This document shows positions 9,033 through 17,364 of a stretch of DNA of 64,000 nucleotides, in pieces. Where the stretch lies: positions 29,605 through 93,604 of the forward strand of contig CAWVRK010000008.1 in the NCBI GenBank assembly GCA_963932955.1, in the 5' to 3' direction. The translations under genes and the position numbers were made by a program. This DNA comes from Flavicella sp963932955. Its GTDB lineage: Bacteria > Bacteroidota > Bacteroidia > Flavobacteriales > Flavobacteriaceae. A model generated the notes under the pieces. It did no database searches. It was given only the letters and a program-made list of their open reading frames with translations, and was not told where the DNA came from. How positions within the stretch are numbered: the first letter of the stretch is position 1; the number at the start of each line of letters is the position of its first letter.

Positions 9033-9096
9033 AAAAAGCAACTCTCGCCAAGCCCAAAATCTTCAGAACCCTGGCCAAACAACTCAAAAAACGCCG

Positions 9097-9456
9097 CTAA
9101 AAATGTAAAAAGGCATTTTCAAGATGCAGCAATTTCTTTTTGTTTTTTTGGAGAAGGACAGCTACCACGTCAAAGCGCACCTCGTGGTCTAGATTCCGAG
9201 CAATCACATATTGATTGGCAGCCATCACCAAAAGTTTTATTTTCTTGGAAGAGATGAAATTTTGTGGGTCCCCAAAAACATCGGTAGAACGTGTCTTTAC
9301 TTCCACCACGACCAAGACATCTTCTTTGGTGGCCAAGATGTCGATTTCGGCTTTTAAGTAGCGCCAATTGCGTTCCAAAATGGTGTATCCTTTTTTTTGC
9401 AGTAGTGCCACAGCCAACTTCTCACCAAGGACACCCAATTCGTTGTGTATTGCCAT
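9097..9456 (-). CDS. yraN: YraN / UPF0102 family endonuclease-like protein
   Basis: 119 residues, normal family length. It shows the restriction-endonuclease-like pattern of UPF0102: an N-terminal LGEKLAVALLQKKGY, then AEIDILA and VVVEVKTR, the E/D...ExK metal-binding triad, followed by FDVVAV. The family is related to Holliday-junction resolvase-like nucleases, but a cellular substrate is not established. It lies 64 nt downstream of the LD-carboxypeptidase on the same strand and may share its transcript. Confidence 0.85.
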   Translation of the reverse strand: MAIHNELGVLGEKLAVALLQKKGYTILERNWRYLKAEIDILATKEDVLVVVEVKTRSTDVFGDPQNFISSKKIKLLVMAANQYVIARNLDHEVRFDVVAVLLQKNKKKLLHLENAFLHF

Positions 9457-9520
9457 TTTTAGACTAGAAGTTACAAAACCAAAGCAATCCTTTCTAACAA
9501 ATAAGAGGATTTGTACAGAC

Positions 9521-10510
9521 TCAGTCTACAAATTTGAGAAGGACCTGTTCTGAAGTAGTTTCAATTTCTACATTACGACCCATAAAGAGTGCCCGATTTT
9601 CCGGGTCATGACCAGCAGGCACGTCAAAAATCACAGGATAGGTGGTGTCTTCGACCACTTCCAAGATCAACTCCTCCACAAGCTGCCCATAAGCCGGATT
9701 ATTTTTTTTGATTTGGGACATGCCTCCCACCAACAAAGCTTTGCAGTTTTTTAAGGCGCCGGCTCTTTTCAAAGAGCGCAGCAGGCGGTCGATGTGGTAT
9801 TTGTATTCGCCAATCTCTTCGATAAACAAAATTTTTCCTTGGGTAAGTACCTCAGAATCACTTCCCAAAAGACTTTCGAGAAGCGTCAAGTTTCCGCCGA
9901 CCAAAACGCCGGAAATACTGCCTTTTCTATTGTGTGAAGAACTCGGAAAGGCATAGGTGATTTTTTCTCCGAACAAGGCTTTCTTTAGAGTGGCAACACT
10001 TTCTTGTCGTTCCAGTTCGGGAAATTCCATGTTCACAGGCATCATCGCATGCAGGGTTTCAAAACCCAAATTGTGGAGGTGGCTGTGTAGCACAGTGATG
10101 TCCGAGTAGCCGATCACCCATTTGGGGGATTTTCGAAAGGCTTCAAAATTCAAATCGTCTACAATGCGTACAGTCCCATAACCACCACGCGCACACCAAA
10201 TTGCTTTGATTTCAGGGTGGTCCAACGCCCATTGAACAGCTTCCAAACGGGCTGCGTCTGTGCCTGCAAAATGAGCGTTTTTTTCAAAAACAGATCGACC
10301 CAAAAGCACTTCCAAACCCCAACTTTCTGCCAAGGAGACGGCTTGTAAAATGCTGGCTTCATTCTTGATTATTCCCGCAGGAGCTACAATTGCGAGGGTA
10401 TCTCCTTTTTGAAGAGATGCAGGTCGGAGAAAGTGAGTTGTTTGTGCCATGGCGAGTTGGATTCCTATAAGAGACGTGAGAAGTAGCTTCAACATTTTTG
10501 TTTTTAACAA
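9521..10510 (-). CDS. ldcA: Peptidase S66, LD-carboxypeptidase family
   Basis: 329 residues (324 if the second ATG at 10495 is used; both give a signal peptide ending AMAQ). The S66 catalytic Ser is in VIGYSDIT, Glu in LFIEEIGEY and His in VPAGHDPENR. It removes the terminal D-residue from L,D-linked peptides in murein recycling. E. coli LdcA is cytoplasmic, whereas this protein has a clear signal peptide and so probably acts in the periplasm. The gene is divergent from metG across about 100 nt. Confidence 0.85.
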   Translation of the reverse strand: MLKTKMLKLLLTSLIGIQLAMAQTTHFLRPASLQKGDTLAIVAPAGIIKNEASILQAVSLAESWGLEVLLGRSVFEKNAHFAGTDAARLEAVQWALDHPEIKAIWCARGGYGTVRIVDDLNFEAFRKSPKWVIGYSDITVLHSHLHNLGFETLHAMMPVNMEFPELERQESVATLKKALFGEKITYAFPSSSHNRKGSISGVLVGGNLTLLESLLGSDSEVLTQGKILFIEEIGEYKYHIDRLLRSLKRAGALKNCKALLVGGMSQIKKNNPAYGQLVEELILEVVEDTTYPVIFDVPAGHDPENRALFMGRNVEIETTSEQVLLKFVD

Positions 10511-10585
10511 AAATACAATTTATTCTTTGCAAGTATTTCCTGTTTTGAAAACCAATCAAAGTGATAAAAAACCAACATTAATCCG

Positions 10586-10593
10586 TAACTTTG
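10586..10593 (+). promoter_or_regulatory. -7 box (TAACTTTG) of metG
   Basis: Exact TAnnTTTG match, 18 nt before the metG ATG at 10612. No convincing -33 TTG was found. Confidence 0.6.
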
Positions 10594-10611
10594 CAGTCAT
10601 AAATTTATCGA

Positions 10612-12672
10612 ATGAGTCATCCCAAAAGAGTAACCATTACTGCCGCATTGCCTTATACGAATGGACCGGTACACATCGGACATTTGGCAGGGGTCTATGT
10701 TCCTGCTGATATCTACGCACGCTATTTGAGAGGAAAGGGAGCCGATGTCGCCTTTGTCTGTGGCTCTGATGAGCACGGGGTTCCGATCACCATTACCGCC
10801 AAAAAAGAAGGCGTCAGCCCTCAAGACGTAGTGGACAAATACCACGCAATCATCAAAAAATCTTTTGCGGATTTTGGCATTACTTTTGACAACTACTCGC
10901 GGACCTCTGCTGCCATACACCACGAGACCGCTTCCGATTATTTTAAAGAGTTGAATGCCAAAGGCGCTTTTGTCGAAAAAGTAGACCAACAGTTATACGA
11001 TGCTGAGGCGCAACAATTCCTCGCAGATCGTTTTGTGGTGGGTACTTGTCCAAAATGTGGCAATGAAGAAAGTTACGGCGATCAGTGTGAAAAATGTGGA
11101 ACTTCTCACAACGCCACAGATTTGATCAATCCAAAGTCCGCAATTACAGGCAATTTACCGAGCCTAAAAGAAACCAAACACTGGTTTTTGCCTTTGGACC
11201 AACACGAAGCCTTTTTAAAAGAATGGATTTTAGAAGGTCATAAAAACGATTGGAAATCAAACGTCTATGGCCAAGTTAAATCATGGATTGACGATGGATT
11301 GCGACCACGAGCCGTCACACGAGATTTGGATTGGGGAATTCCGGTTCCTGCAGCAGGAGGAGAAGGAAAAGTACTCTATGTGTGGTTTGACGCCCCCATC
11401 GGATACATTTCGTCTACCAAAGAATGGGCGGCTAGAGAAGGGAAAGACTGGGAGCCTTATTGGAAAGACAAAGACACCAAGTTGGTGCACTTTATCGGAA
11501 AAGACAACATCGTCTTCCACTGCATTATTTTTCCAGCGATGCTTAAAGCTCATGGCGACTATATTTTGCCAGACAACGTCCCAGCAAATGAATTTTTAAA
11601 CTTGGAAGGAAACAAATTGTCCACCTCAAAAAACTGGGCCGTTTGGTTGCACGAGTATTTGGAAGAATTTCCAGACAAGCAAGATGTTTTGCGCTATGTT
11701 TTGACTGCAAGTGCTCCAGAAACCAAAGACAACGATTTTACGTGGAAAGATTTTCAAGCACGCAACAACAATGAGTTGGTGGCTATTTTTGGAAATTTCA
11801 TCAACCGTGTGGTCGTATTGACCAACAAATATTACGATGGCGTCGTTCCGACGCCGACTGTTTTTTCCGAAACAGACGAAGCGGTTTTGGAGCAGATCAA
11901 AGCCTATCCACAAAAAATCTCAAAATCAATCGAACGCTACCGTTTTAGAGAAGCCTTGAGTGAATTGATGAATTTTTCTCGATTGGGGAACAAGTATTTG
12001 GCCGATGAAGAGCCTTGGAAACAAATTAAAACCAATCCGGAACGCGTACAAACGATTATGTATGTGGCCTTGCAAATCGCTACAGGACTATCGGTGGTCT
12101 GCGAACCCTTTTTGCCTTTTACAGCTCGAAAATTAAAAGATATTTTAAACACTTCCCAAAGCACCTTGGAATGGAGCGCGATCGAATCCGAAGCGATATT
12201 GCTCGCATCAGGCCATCAAATTGGGCAAGCGACTTTGCTCTTTGCCAAAATTGAAGATGCTGAGGTACAACAACAGTTAGACAAACTACAAGCTACAAAA
12301 AAGGCAAACGAGATGGAACAAAAAGAAGCAGCCCCTCTGAAGGAGGAAATTACTTTTGAAGACTTTTCCAAAATGGACATTCGTACCGGAACGATTTTAG
12401 AAGCCAAGAAAATGCCAAAAGCAAAAAAATTACTGGTTTTAAAAGTCGATACTGGAGTGGATGTAAGAACCGTTGTCTCGGGGATTGCAGAAAGTTTCAA
12501 ACCGGAAGAAATCATAGGACAACAAGTCTCTGTATTGGTCAATTTGGCCCCGCGGACTTTGAGAGGTGTGGAGAGTTCAGGGATGATTTTGATGACAGAT
12601 ACTAAAGAAGGAAAATTAGCCTTTGTTCAACCTTCTTCCGAAGGGGTGGACAACGGCGTTCAGATCAGTTGA
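10612..12672 (+). CDS. metG: Methionine--tRNA ligase
   Basis: 686 residues. The class I HIGH motif is HIGH at 21-24 in a GPVHIGHL context, the zinc knuckle has C146, C149, C159 and C162, and the KMSKS loop is KLSTS at 335-339. A C-terminal EMAPII/Trbp111-type tRNA-binding domain occupies about residues 575-686 (FEDFSKMDIRTGTI start). It charges tRNA-Met for initiation and elongation; the fused C-terminal domain indicates the dimeric form. sufS follows after 6 nt, so both are probably one transcript from the TAACTTTG promoter. Confidence 0.97.
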   Translation: MSHPKRVTITAALPYTNGPVHIGHLAGVYVPADIYARYLRGKGADVAFVCGSDEHGVPITITAKKEGVSPQDVVDKYHAIIKKSFADFGITFDNYSRTSAAIHHETASDYFKELNAKGAFVEKVDQQLYDAEAQQFLADRFVVGTCPKCGNEESYGDQCEKCGTSHNATDLINPKSAITGNLPSLKETKHWFLPLDQHEAFLKEWILEGHKNDWKSNVYGQVKSWIDDGLRPRAVTRDLDWGIPVPAAGGEGKVLYVWFDAPIGYISSTKEWAAREGKDWEPYWKDKDTKLVHFIGKDNIVFHCIIFPAMLKAHGDYILPDNVPANEFLNLEGNKLSTSKNWAVWLHEYLEEFPDKQDVLRYVLTASAPETKDNDFTWKDFQARNNNELVAIFGNFINRVVVLTNKYYDGVVPTPTVFSETDEAVLEQIKAYPQKISKSIERYRFREALSELMNFSRLGNKYLADEEPWKQIKTNPERVQTIMYVALQIATGLSVVCEPFLPFTARKLKDILNTSQSTLEWSAIESEAILLASGHQIGQATLLFAKIEDAEVQQQLDKLQATKKANEMEQKEAAPLKEEITFEDFSKMDIRTGTILEAKKMPKAKKLLVLKVDTGVDVRTVVSGIAESFKPEEIIGQQVSVLVNLAPRTLRGVESSGMILMTDTKEGKLAFVQPSSEGVDNGVQIS

Positions 12673-12678
12673 TACATT

Positions 12679-13893
12679 ATGCTAGACATTCAAAAAATAA
12701 GAGCGGACTTCCCCATATTGCAAGAGCAGGTACACGGCAAACCATTGGTGTATTTTGACAATGCAGCTACTAATCAAACACCGCAAGTCGTCATCGACAC
12801 TATTGTCGATTACTATTCTCGATACAATGCCAACATCCACCGCGGGGTTCACACCTTGAGCCAAGTTGCGACCGATGCCTATGAACAGGCACGTATCAAA
12901 TTGCAAAAACATTTCAATGCGAAAGAACCGTATGAAATGATTTTTACTGCGGGTACCACCCACGCCATCAACATCGTTGCGATGGGATTTTCAACGCTTC
13001 TCAAAAAAGGAGACGAGGTTCTCGTCTCTGCTTTGGAACACCATTCCAACATTGTCCCATGGCAGATGCTGTGTGAGCGGACAGGAGCCTTGCTAAAAGT
13101 AATTCCTATGAATGCGCAAGGAGAATTGTTGATGGACGCCTATGCGTCCTTGCTCAGTTCAAAGACCAAACTGGTTTTTGTGAATCATATCTCCAATGCT
13201 TTGGGGACCATCAATCCCATTGAGGAAATCATTGAAAAAGCACACGCCACAGGTGCTGCCGTTTTGATAGACGGCGCCCAAGCATGTCCACATATCAAGC
13301 CAGATGTACAAGCTTTGGACGCTGATTTTTACGTGGCCTCTGCACATAAAATTTGCGGACCAACGGGGGTTGGAATTTTGTACGGAAAAGAAGCCTGGTT
13401 GCAGCAGCTCCCGCCCTATCAAGGAGGGGGTGAGATGATTGAAACAGTGACTTTTGAAAAAACGACGTATGCAGGTTTGCCTCATAAATTTGAAGCAGGA
13501 ACGCCCAACATTGCAGGAGGTATTGCCACGGGAGCTGCCGTCGATTATATGAACAGCATTGGTTTGGAAAATATTGCGGCCTACGAACAAGAGTTGTTGG
13601 TATACGGCACCGAAAAATTGTCTGAAATCGAAGGATTGCGCATTTATGGAACGGCAGCCAAGAAAGCGGCGGTTATTTCTTTCAATCTAGAAGGCATCCA
13701 CCCCTACGACGTGGGAAGTATTTTGGACAAATTGGGCGTTGCCGTTCGAACCGGACACCATTGTACACAGCCGATTATGGACTTTTACCAAATTCCTGGA
13801 ACGGTGCGGGCTTCTTTTGCCTTTTACAATACCAAAGAGGAGATCGATGTATTGGTCGCTGCTGTAAAAAAAGCACAAAAGATGTTGTTATAG
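12679..13893 (+). CDS. sufS: Cysteine desulfurase SufS
   Basis: 404 residues. PLP-binding Lys224 is in SAHKICGPTGVG, and catalytic Cys362 is in RTGHHCTQPIM, the short-loop context of group II (SufS/CsdA) desulfurases. The start DIQKIRADFPIL is typical. It takes sulfur from cysteine for Fe-S cluster assembly, normally with a SufE or SufU acceptor, but no suf partner genes are near. It lies 6 nt after metG and ends before a clear terminator at 13922-13953. CsdA-type activity cannot be excluded from sequence alone. Confidence 0.93.
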   Translation: MLDIQKIRADFPILQEQVHGKPLVYFDNAATNQTPQVVIDTIVDYYSRYNANIHRGVHTLSQVATDAYEQARIKLQKHFNAKEPYEMIFTAGTTHAINIVAMGFSTLLKKGDEVLVSALEHHSNIVPWQMLCERTGALLKVIPMNAQGELLMDAYASLLSSKTKLVFVNHISNALGTINPIEEIIEKAHATGAAVLIDGAQACPHIKPDVQALDADFYVASAHKICGPTGVGILYGKEAWLQQLPPYQGGGEMIETVTFEKTTYAGLPHKFEAGTPNIAGGIATGAAVDYMNSIGLENIAAYEQELLVYGTEKLSEIEGLRIYGTAAKKAAVISFNLEGIHPYDVGSILDKLGVAVRTGHHCTQPIMDFYQIPGTVRASFAFYNTKEEIDVLVAAVKKAQKMLL

Positions 13894-13921
13894 TTTATTC
13901 ATTATAGCGCATTCAAAAAAA

Positions 13922-13953
13922 GAAAACGCCTAAAAATTAATTTAGACGTTTTC
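13922..13953 (+). terminator. Hairpin after sufS
   Basis: Inverted repeat gaaaacg...cgttttc with an inner ctaaa/tttag stem and one C-A mismatch around an aattaa loop. It lies 28 nt after the sufS stop. A long U-run is lacking but the stem is A/T-flanked on both sides. Confidence 0.6.
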
Positions 13954-13978
13954 AAAGTAAAAAACTACAGGTAAAGAT

Positions 13979-14041
13979 TAATCTTCTAATGTTATTGTAA
14001 CGGGATCACTTGTTACAGAGTCGGCACCATCACTTAAGGGT
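13979..14041 (-). pseudogene. Possible C-terminal remnant of a surface protein
   Basis: About 50 nt beyond the stop of the substrate-binding protein gene, the same strand reads a stop codon, then LPLSDGADSVTSDPVTITLE-D and TAA. The composition resembles the end of a secreted Ig-like or surface protein. It has no start codon, so it can only be a remnant or chance. The 198-nt gap 13894-14091 otherwise holds only the sufS hairpin. Confidence 0.2.
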
Positions 14042-14091
14042 AATTAATCAAACGGAAATAATGAAGTAAAATGAATTACAGTGCAGTACTT

Positions 14092-15231
14092 TTACTCAAC
14101 GGGGACAAAAGAATTGGTGTCTCCATCAAAAACAACTAGAGAATAGCTTAGGTTCACTTCACCGTTTTCATCGAAAGACAAGGTGCCGGATAGCCCATCA
14201 TACTCTTGGATGGCGTAAATAGCATCTCGAATCGCCTTGGTGTTGGTTTCATCACCTACCTCTTGCAATACCTGTTTGAGTATATTATTTCTATCCACGG
14301 TTGTTGCCGCGTAGCTATATAGTTTAAGTTCTTCACCATATTCGAATTCGAATTTGGCAATAAAATCATCAAGTGATTGACTTGATGGAGGAATGAAATT
14401 GGCACTCACACAATTCCAAGCTTCGTATTGCTCTTTGTAATCACTCGTGATCAATTCGTCAAGTGCAAGTATTTCATTTCCAAAAACGTCTTTGTTCCAT
14501 CCTGCAGCATCCAATGCTTCTGCCATGAGTCTGATCTTGGCAGTTGTTTGTGGCATGAGTAATATGGCATCTACATTTAACTCCTGAATTTCCGCTACCA
14601 TAGTGGTGAAATCAGTTAGGGAGCTTGGGAAACTTTTATTTTCGGCGCTTCCAGAATAGGTTTTTAGAAAACCTGCCGTTATGCCTTGAGCATATTCAGT
14701 CTGTTCGGTAAGAATACCGATATTGGAGAAATTAGCATTGGCATAATGGCTAAGCACTGTTCCTGAAGTCTCGTCGGATGGAAACACACGAAACACAAAA
14801 TCACCAGAGTTTTTGATTTGCGTGTTTGAGGATGAGGAGGTAAAAAGAATCACCTCATTCTCTTCGGCAGGACCAGCAGCAGCTAGCGTAGATCCTGAGC
14901 AGGAATCCCCAAAAATTATCCTGACGCCATTGTCAATCAGCTCCTGAGCTTTCGTTTTGGCCAGTGCAGGGTCACATTTGGTGTCATGCCATATAACATC
15001 TACTTGCCGGCCGTTGATGCCGCCGTTGGCGTTGATTTCGTCGAAAATGAGGTCTGTAACTAATTTATCCATTCTCCCGTATAAAGCGGCATCTCCAGAT
15101 AGGGGTGCAATACCTCCAATTAGGATGTCTTTGTTTATAGGAGTGTCGTCAGAATCCTCAGAACAAGCAGGAATTAATGAGCTAATGCAAACGAATAAGT
15201 ACAGAAGTTTAGCCTTTTTTGAAAACAGCAT
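14092..15231 (-). CDS. ABC-type substrate-binding lipoprotein (branched-chain amino acid/HAAT family)
   Basis: 379 residues. Lipoprotein signal with lipobox LIPAC and acylated Cys23. The mature part is a type I periplasmic binding protein of the Leu/Ile/Val (Peripla_BP_6) family: ILIGGIAPLSGDAALYG start, DVIWHDTKCDP, GDSCSG and NILKQVLQEVG blocks. It should bind a small amphipathic ligand such as an amino acid or amide. No permease or ATPase genes are in the window, so the protein is an orphan here. It may serve a transporter encoded elsewhere or act as a sensor or scavenging protein. Its surroundings are gene-poor with possible remnants. Confidence 0.82.
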   Translation of the reverse strand: MLFSKKAKLLYLFVCISSLIPACSEDSDDTPINKDILIGGIAPLSGDAALYGRMDKLVTDLIFDEINANGGINGRQVDVIWHDTKCDPALAKTKAQELIDNGVRIIFGDSCSGSTLAAAGPAEENEVILFTSSSSNTQIKNSGDFVFRVFPSDETSGTVLSHYANANFSNIGILTEQTEYAQGITAGFLKTYSGSAENKSFPSSLTDFTTMVAEIQELNVDAILLMPQTTAKIRLMAEALDAAGWNKDVFGNEILALDELITSDYKEQYEAWNCVSANFIPPSSQSLDDFIAKFEFEYGEELKLYSYAATTVDRNNILKQVLQEVGDETNTKAIRDAIYAIQEYDGLSGTLSFDENGEVNLSYSLVVFDGDTNSFVPVE

Positions 15232-15702
15232 ACGTTTATTTTTTGTTAGAATTAATTTTAAATGTTGTGTGGGGATTATGAAGTTATTAAGATTCTATTA
15301 TATAAACAAATATTTATATACAAACAAAGTTGCTTAGACAGTAGTTGGTTTGAAAACACTAGGGGTTTTAGAGTTGAAAACAACCCTTGAATTGGGTGCT
15401 TTTTTTCCTTTCAAAACTTTCTTGAATAGTGGAGTCGATGGAGAGAAGCAAAGAACTATTTAGACTGACAAGGCCATAGCCAATTAAAATGGCAGGGATG
15501 AGAAAGAATTAGAAATTGAATTTTTTATGTGTCAATGAGTTAACAGAGGTTTTTTTGTGCATTTAGGGTTAAGAAGCATCAAAGGAACAGCAGGGCAATT
15601 TTAGACTTTAAGATTTATTTTTTCTAAAAAAGTTGTTTTTATTCTATAAGGAAAAATTAATGAATAGTCATCTCAGAAAAATACCAAAAGATGGCTGTGC
15701 CA
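15232..15702. other. 471-nt gene-free stretch
   Basis: An AT-rich gap between the orphan binding protein and the RNase H gene. No supportable gene was found. A minus-strand frame at about 15365-15505 is open for 46 codons with a hydrophobic start but lacks a start codon. The only clear element is the RNase H hairpin at its right edge. Confidence 0.6.
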
Positions 15703-15704
15703 TC
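15684..15704 (-). terminator. Terminator hairpin after the RNase H gene
   Basis: Read on the minus strand, GATGGC, loop ACA, GCCATC, then a T-rich tract (TTTTGGTATTTTT). The stem begins inside the RNase H stop codon region (stop 15703-15705). Confidence 0.6.
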
Positions 15705-16338
15705 ATTTTCTTCCAAAGTCTGCGGGAATTTCTCCCCATGCTTTGGTTTCCCACTTTAGGACGGGGTTTTTATAGGTGTTTTCTTTGAGCCATTTTTCGG
15801 CCCTGCGCACCATTTCAAACAAGAGCTTTGTGTCTTGGTTTTGTAGGAGTTTGGTTTTGCACTTTCTTTGACGCACCCATGAGATGGCAATTCTAGAATC
15901 AGAATAGATTGGTAATAGTGGCTGTTTTTTAGTTTGCAACCAAGCAAGCCCATGTACGAGGGCTAGAAATTCACCAACATTGTTGGTTCCTGATTTGTAA
16001 GGACCCTGAATAAATAACTGAGTAGCGGTGCTTGTTGCAACGCCTCGGTACTCCATCAGTCCAGGGTTTCCACTACAAGCAGCATCTACAGCAATGCTGT
16101 TAAGAATGGGTTTTCCGTAAGCTTTTTTTTCTTCGGCAGACAACTCTTTTTTCTTTGTACTGATGCCTTTGTATTCCTCATAGGTTCCTCGGAAGGCCTT
16201 TTCAGCCATATCTTTGTCGGCAAAGGACTTGTATTGCGCACCAGGATGTCCATCAATATTTTTCTTACAAGTTGCCCAAGAAGTAAAAACACCGGTTTTG
16301 ATTCCTTTCCAGACAACATAGTATTTTTTTTTGGCCAT
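15703..16338 (-). CDS. Ribonuclease H with N-terminal hybrid-binding domain
   Basis: 211 residues. Residues 5-50 form the RNase H1/caulimovirus VI hybrid-binding domain (KYYVVWKGIKTGVFTSW). A linker with a KKKELSAEEKKAYGK core leads to the RNase H fold from about residue 82. Catalytic acids are D85, E123, D147 and D207. It cleaves RNA in RNA/DNA hybrids. The two-domain form is common in Bacteroidota and resembles eukaryotic RNase H1. It follows purN by 46 nt on the same strand, and a hairpin terminator begins at its stop codon. Confidence 0.88.
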   Translation of the reverse strand: MAKKKYYVVWKGIKTGVFTSWATCKKNIDGHPGAQYKSFADKDMAEKAFRGTYEEYKGISTKKKELSAEEKKAYGKPILNSIAVDAACSGNPGLMEYRGVATSTATQLFIQGPYKSGTNNVGEFLALVHGLAWLQTKKQPLLPIYSDSRIAISWVRQRKCKTKLLQNQDTKLLFEMVRRAEKWLKENTYKNPVLKWETKAWGEIPADFGRK

Positions 16339-16384
16339 GGGATTGTTTGCAGTTTGATGAGAAAGTCTTCTTCAAGAGGACGCC

Positions 16385-16945
16385 TTAGGTCAGTGTTTTT
16401 TCGATTACTTGAGGGAAATGAGTCCTTTCCAGCTTGTGAATGTTTGCAGCGATGTCTTCCGGACTGTCTGTTTTTGAGACAGGTGTTTTGGCCTGAAAGA
16501 GAATGGCTCCCTCGTCGTAGTTTTCGTTGATATAGTGAATGGTGATTCCGGTTTCGCTCTCCCCCATGTCTTTTACCGCTTTGTGTACGGACATTCCATA
16601 CATGCCCTTGCCACCAAATTTTGGCAACAAAGCAGGGTGAATGTTGATGATTTTATTTGGGTAAGCAGCGAGCATGTTTCCGGGGATTTTCAATAAAAAC
16701 CCCGCAAGAATGATGAAATCTGCACGAGATTGTAAGTATTTGACAACTGTTTCTTCTTCTAAAAAGGCTTGTTTTGAAAAAGCACGGTGTTCGATGTGAA
16801 GTTTTTCGGCTTTTTCTAAAACCTTAGCTTTTTTGCGGTTGCTGACAACGCAGGCAACTTGGATCTTCGGATGTCGGTCGAAATACCGGATGATATTTTC
16901 GGCGTTGGAGCCTGTTCCTGAAGCGAGAATGGCAAGTTTAATCAT
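16385..16945 (-). CDS. purN: Phosphoribosylglycinamide formyltransferase
   Basis: 186 residues. GART motifs are visible: LASGTGSNAENI at 7-18, and NIHPALLPKFGG with N101 and H103, followed by GITIHYINENYDEGAI with D144. It transfers formyl from 10-formyl-THF to GAR in purine synthesis. It is divergent from acpP across 176 nt, an arrangement typical for flavobacteria, and is followed by the RNase H gene. Confidence 0.94.
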   Translation of the reverse strand: MIKLAILASGTGSNAENIIRYFDRHPKIQVACVVSNRKKAKVLEKAEKLHIEHRAFSKQAFLEEETVVKYLQSRADFIILAGFLLKIPGNMLAAYPNKIINIHPALLPKFGGKGMYGMSVHKAVKDMGESETGITIHYINENYDEGAILFQAKTPVSKTDSPEDIAANIHKLERTHFPQVIEKTLT

Positions 16946-17031
16946 GGTTTTTGTTGGGATTGCTGCCGCAAAAGAACGATTAAATTATTTATTTTTGTCC
17001 AAGATAGTTAAAAAATTAAACATATTTTTTT

Positions 17032-17070
17032 GGGGCTTTGGCACACATTTTTTTGTGAAACCCCTTTTTT
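17032..17070 (+). terminator. Imperfect hairpin with T-run between purN and acpP
   Basis: GGGG (17032-17035) pairs with CCCC (17061-17064), TTT with AAA and CAC with GTG, followed by TTTTTT at 17065-17070. It lies upstream of the acpP -7 box. As no plus-strand gene ends here it could terminate a short leader transcript starting at a TATTTTTG box at 16990-16997, or be a protein-binding palindrome. The stem has bulges, so strength is uncertain. Confidence 0.35.
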
Positions 17071-17084
17071 AAATGAAAGTTTAT

Positions 17085-17092
17085 TATTTTTG
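17085..17092 (+). promoter_or_regulatory. -7 box (TATTTTTG) of acpP
   Basis: Exact TAnnTTTG match 29 nt before the acpP ATG at 17122. Confidence 0.55.
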
Positions 17093-17121
17093 CATCGATT
17101 TTAAATTTAAAATAAAAAATT

Positions 17122-17358
17122 ATGTCAGACATTGCATCAAGAGTAAAAGCAATCATCGTTGATAAATTAGGCGTTGACGAAAATGAGGTAACTACGGAAG
17201 CGAGCTTCACAAATGACCTAGGAGCCGACTCACTAGATACGGTAGAGTTGATTATGGAATTCGAAAAAGAATTTGACATTCAAATTCCGGATGATCAAGC
17301 AGAAAACATTGGAACTGTAGGTCAGGCAATTAGCTATATTGAAGAAGCAAAAAAGTAA
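17122..17358 (+). CDS. acpP: Acyl carrier protein
   Basis: 78 acidic residues. The phosphopantetheine site is S37 in LGADSLDTVEL. It carries acyl chains in type II fatty acid synthesis. fabF follows 6 nt later, and rnc overlaps the end of fabF, so this is one operon starting at acpP. The A-rich leader (aataaaaaatt before ATG) is typical of highly expressed flavobacterial genes. Confidence 0.97.
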   Translation: MSDIASRVKAIIVDKLGVDENEVTTEASFTNDLGADSLDTVELIMEFEKEFDIQIPDDQAENIGTVGQAISYIEEAKK

Positions 17359-17364
17359 CCCTTT

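Noticed and set aside
8852..9096. Plus-strand coding in the gap before yraN
   Set aside because: A plus frame (DHLEASIVFEVLKK) appears by chance opposite the better minus-strand remnant.
15365..15505. 46-codon hydrophobic minus-strand frame (GYGLVSL, then SFERKKSTQFKG)
   Set aside because: No start codon and no recognisable family; mentioned only as part of the gene-free stretch.
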